From an uncultured Clostridia bacterium (GTDB lineage: Bacteria; Bacillota; Clostridia; Oscillospirales; Oscillospiraceae): DNA of 6,272 nucleotides. A program made the translations under genes and the position numbers. Positions within the stretch are counted from its first letter, which is position 1, and each line of letters begins with the position of its first letter. The DNA is taken from positions 1 to 6,272 of the forward strand of contig CAMBID010000052.1 in assembly GCA_945867445.1 (NCBI GenBank). Reading direction: 5' to 3'. Under the pieces are notes generated by a model. The model searched no databases. It saw nothing but the letters and a program-made list of their open reading frames with translations, and was not told where the DNA came from. Positions 4,871 through 6,272 of the stretch are shown in pieces.

Positions 4871-5836
4871 ATGGCAGAGAAGAAAAACGGCGGCTTCCGC
4901 ACCAGCATCGGCGGACAGGCCCTCATCGAGGGCATCCTCATGCGGGGGCCGGAGAAGCAGGCCATCGTGGTCCGGGACCGGGATGGCAAGCTGGTGGAGA
5001 AGGTGGAGGAGCTGCGGCTCATCAAGGACCGGTACCCCATCCTGGGGCTGCCCCTGATCCGGGGCACGGTGAACTTCCTGGCGGCCATGGTCAACGGCGT
5101 CAAGGCCCTGATGTACTCGGCGGACTTCTACCCGGATGACGAGGCGGCCCAGCCCTCAAAATTTGACCTGTGGCTGGAGAAGCACCTCTCCAGCAAGAAG
5201 CTGGAGAGCGCCATCGTGGGCCTCTCCGTGGTGCTGGGGGTGGGCATGTCCATCCTCCTCTTCCTGGTGCTGCCCACCTTCCTGACGGGCGGGGTGCTGC
5301 ACTTCTTCCCGAACTTCCCCCTCTGGGGCCGGAACGTGATGGAGGGCCTCCTGAAGATCGTCATCTTCCTCCTCTACCTCTTCCTCTGCTCCCGGCTGAA
5401 GGACATCCACCGGGTCTTCCAGTACCACGGGGCGGAGCACAAGACCATCTTCTGCTATGAGGCGGGACTCCCCCTGACGGTGGAGAATGTCCGCATCCAG
5501 CCCCGGCACCATCCCCGCTGCGGCACCAGCTTCCTCTTTGTGGTGATCTTCGTGTCCATCCTGGTGTCGGCGGTGGTCTTCGGCATCTGGCCCGTCACCA
5601 ACGTGTGGCTGCGGACTTTGGTACATTTTATCCTTCTGCCCGTGGTGGTGGGTATCACGTATGAGTTCAACCGCTGGGTGGGCCGGACGGACAACGGCCT
5701 CACCCGTGTCCTGACGGCTCCCGGTATGTGGATGCAGAACTTCACCACCTTCGAGCCTGACGACTCCATGATCGAGTGCGCCATCCGCTCCCTGGAGCTG
5801 GTGATCCCGGAGGAGAAGGGGAAGGATTCCTGGTGA
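4871..5836 (+). CDS. yqhQ: DUF1385 (YqhQ-family) membrane protein
   Basis: A 321-aa member of the DUF1385/YqhQ family, which is widespread in Firmicutes and has no settled biochemical role. The hallmark N-terminal motif is present (GGQALIEGILMRGP, 14-27), as are YHGAEHKTI (185-193), HPRCGTSF (214-221), YEFNRWVGRTDN (264-275) and PGMWMQNFTTFEPDD (284-298). The cluster of His, Glu and Cys residues (His186, Glu189, His190, His214, Cys217) would suit metal binding, which is inference. Four hydrophobic segments are visible, at about 114-138, 156-176, 220-240 and 247-263. The ATG at 4871 follows AGGAAAGGA (4857-4865) at a suitable distance; a TTG ten codons upstream overlaps the -10 box and is unlikely. 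Its own promoter lies just before it, and prmC follows on the same strand after 97 nt. In many Clostridia this gene stands next to prmC and prfA, hinting at a link with translation termination or ribosome genes. Confidence 0.93.
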   Translation: MAEKKNGGFRTSIGGQALIEGILMRGPEKQAIVVRDRDGKLVEKVEELRLIKDRYPILGLPLIRGTVNFLAAMVNGVKALMYSADFYPDDEAAQPSKFDLWLEKHLSSKKLESAIVGLSVVLGVGMSILLFLVLPTFLTGGVLHFFPNFPLWGRNVMEGLLKIVIFLLYLFLCSRLKDIHRVFQYHGAEHKTIFCYEAGLPLTVENVRIQPRHHPRCGTSFLFVVIFVSILVSAVVFGIWPVTNVWLRTLVHFILLPVVVGITYEFNRWVGRTDNGLTRVLTAPGMWMQNFTTFEPDDSMIECAIRSLELVIPEEKGKDSW

Positions 5837-5886
5837 ATTCCGGCTGACCGACCCGGGGGCCTGCCGGAATGGCCGAACCTTCCGGC
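5837..5886 (+). repeat. Two mutually exclusive hairpins between yqhQ and prmC
   Basis: The segment GCCGGAA (5863-5869) can pair upstream with ATTCCGGC (5837-5844, 8 bp when T5870 is included, 18-nt loop) or downstream with TTCCGGC (5880-5886, 7 bp, 10-nt loop). The two stems cannot form together. The first starts directly after the yqhQ stop codon. A T5 run occurs at 5913-5917, about 27 nt past the second stem, too far for a standard terminator. A further A/T hairpin CAAAAA/TTTTTG (5900-5905, 5913-5918) lies just before the prmC ribosome binding site. Confidence 0.55.
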
Positions 5887-5933
5887 CCCGGGCCGGGAAC
5901 AAAAATCGACACTTTTTGACAACGGAGCGTAGT

Positions 5934-6272
5934 ATGGCCATCACATATAACGATCTGTACTTAGACATCCGGCGGCAGCTCCGGGCGGCGGGCAGCGGCG
6001 ATCCCACGCTGGAGGCCCGGGAGCTGGTGGCCTTCGCCTGCGGCAAAACCCGGGAGGAACTCCTCCGGGACGGCCGCCTCTATGTGACGCCGGAGGTGGA
6101 GGAGCGGGTGCGCTCCCTGGTGCGGCGGCACCTGGAGGGGGAGCCCACCGCCTACCTCATCGGCGAGTGGGAGTTCTACGGCCTGCCCCTGGATATCTCC
6201 CGGGACGTCCTCGTCCCCCGGCCGGATACCGAGGTGCTGGCGGAGCTGGCCATCCGTTTCGTGAGGACGCAG
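5934..6272 (+). CDS. prmC: PrmC, release factor glutamine methyltransferase (N-terminal part)
   Basis: The first 113 codons of PrmC (HemK), cut by the window end. The enzyme uses S-adenosylmethionine to methylate the glutamine of the GGQ motif in peptide release factors RF1 and RF2, which speeds termination of translation in the cytoplasm. What is visible is the helical N-terminal substrate-binding domain (1-70) and the family signature PTAYLIGEWEFYGLPLDI...VLVPRPDTEVL (71-102), with the RPDTE stretch at 96-100. The catalytic NPPY motif lies beyond the window. GGAG (5924-5927) sits 6 nt before the ATG. The gene follows yqhQ by 97 nt with no clear promoter of its own, so co-transcription from 4822-4849 is likely. 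prfA often stands next to prmC in related genomes and may follow outside the window. Confidence 0.93.
   Translation, partial: MAITYNDLYLDIRRQLRAAGSGDPTLEARELVAFACGKTREELLRDGRLYVTPEVEERVRSLVRRHLEGEPTAYLIGEWEFYGLPLDISRDVLVPRPDTEVLAELAIRFVRTQ

Noticed and set aside
5916..5950. Promoter for prmC starting with TTGACA (5916-5921)
   Set aside because: No -10 hexamer lies at 16-18 nt; the nearest TATAAC (5946-5951) is 24 nt away and inside the gene.
5156..6046. 296-codon minus-strand frame opposite yqhQ and prmC
   Set aside because: Shadow frame spanning two well-supported genes and their spacer; no domain or start signal.

Overview
The window looks like chromosomal DNA from a GC-rich, low-motility-type gut Clostridium relative (Oscillospiraceae/Eubacteriales). 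The coding regions are strongly GC-biased at third positions, Shine-Dalgarno sites are Gram-positive type (AAGGAGG, GGGAGG), and the DUF1385-prmC pair at the right end is a gene order typical of Firmicutes. This taxonomic guess is inference; the sequence carries no species marker that I can read with certainty.

Layout. Positions 1-252 hold no gene I can support and look less GC-rich than the rest. A tRNA-Leu(CAA) gene lies on the minus strand (292-377), with a good sigma-A-type promoter (390-418) and an AT-rich hairpin plus T-rich tail as terminator (241-287). The 378-630 gap carries this promoter, a small repeat structure (428-476) and an extended -10 promoter candidate pointing right.

The plus strand then encodes a lipoprotein with four DxDGxG (FG-GAP/VCBS-like) repeats (631-1974). 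An OmpR/PhoB-type response regulator follows 21 nt later (1996-2682), and a membrane sensor histidine kinase comes next (3340-4785). The regulator and kinase surely form one two-component system, but 657 nt without a convincing gene separates them. That stretch is packed with perfect inverted repeats and is the most unusual part of the window.

After the kinase, a clear promoter (4822-4849) starts a housekeeping unit: a DUF1385/YqhQ-family membrane protein (4871-5836) and the N-terminal part of prmC, the release-factor glutamine methyltransferase (5934 to the window end). The 97 nt between them can form two mutually exclusive hairpins.

How the parts may work together: the kinase probably senses an envelope or extracellular cue through a Cache/PAS-like outer domain and phosphorylates the regulator. 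The co-transcribed surface lipoprotein may be a target or an accessory sensor of this pair. DUF1385 and PrmC belong to a separate, translation-linked locus.
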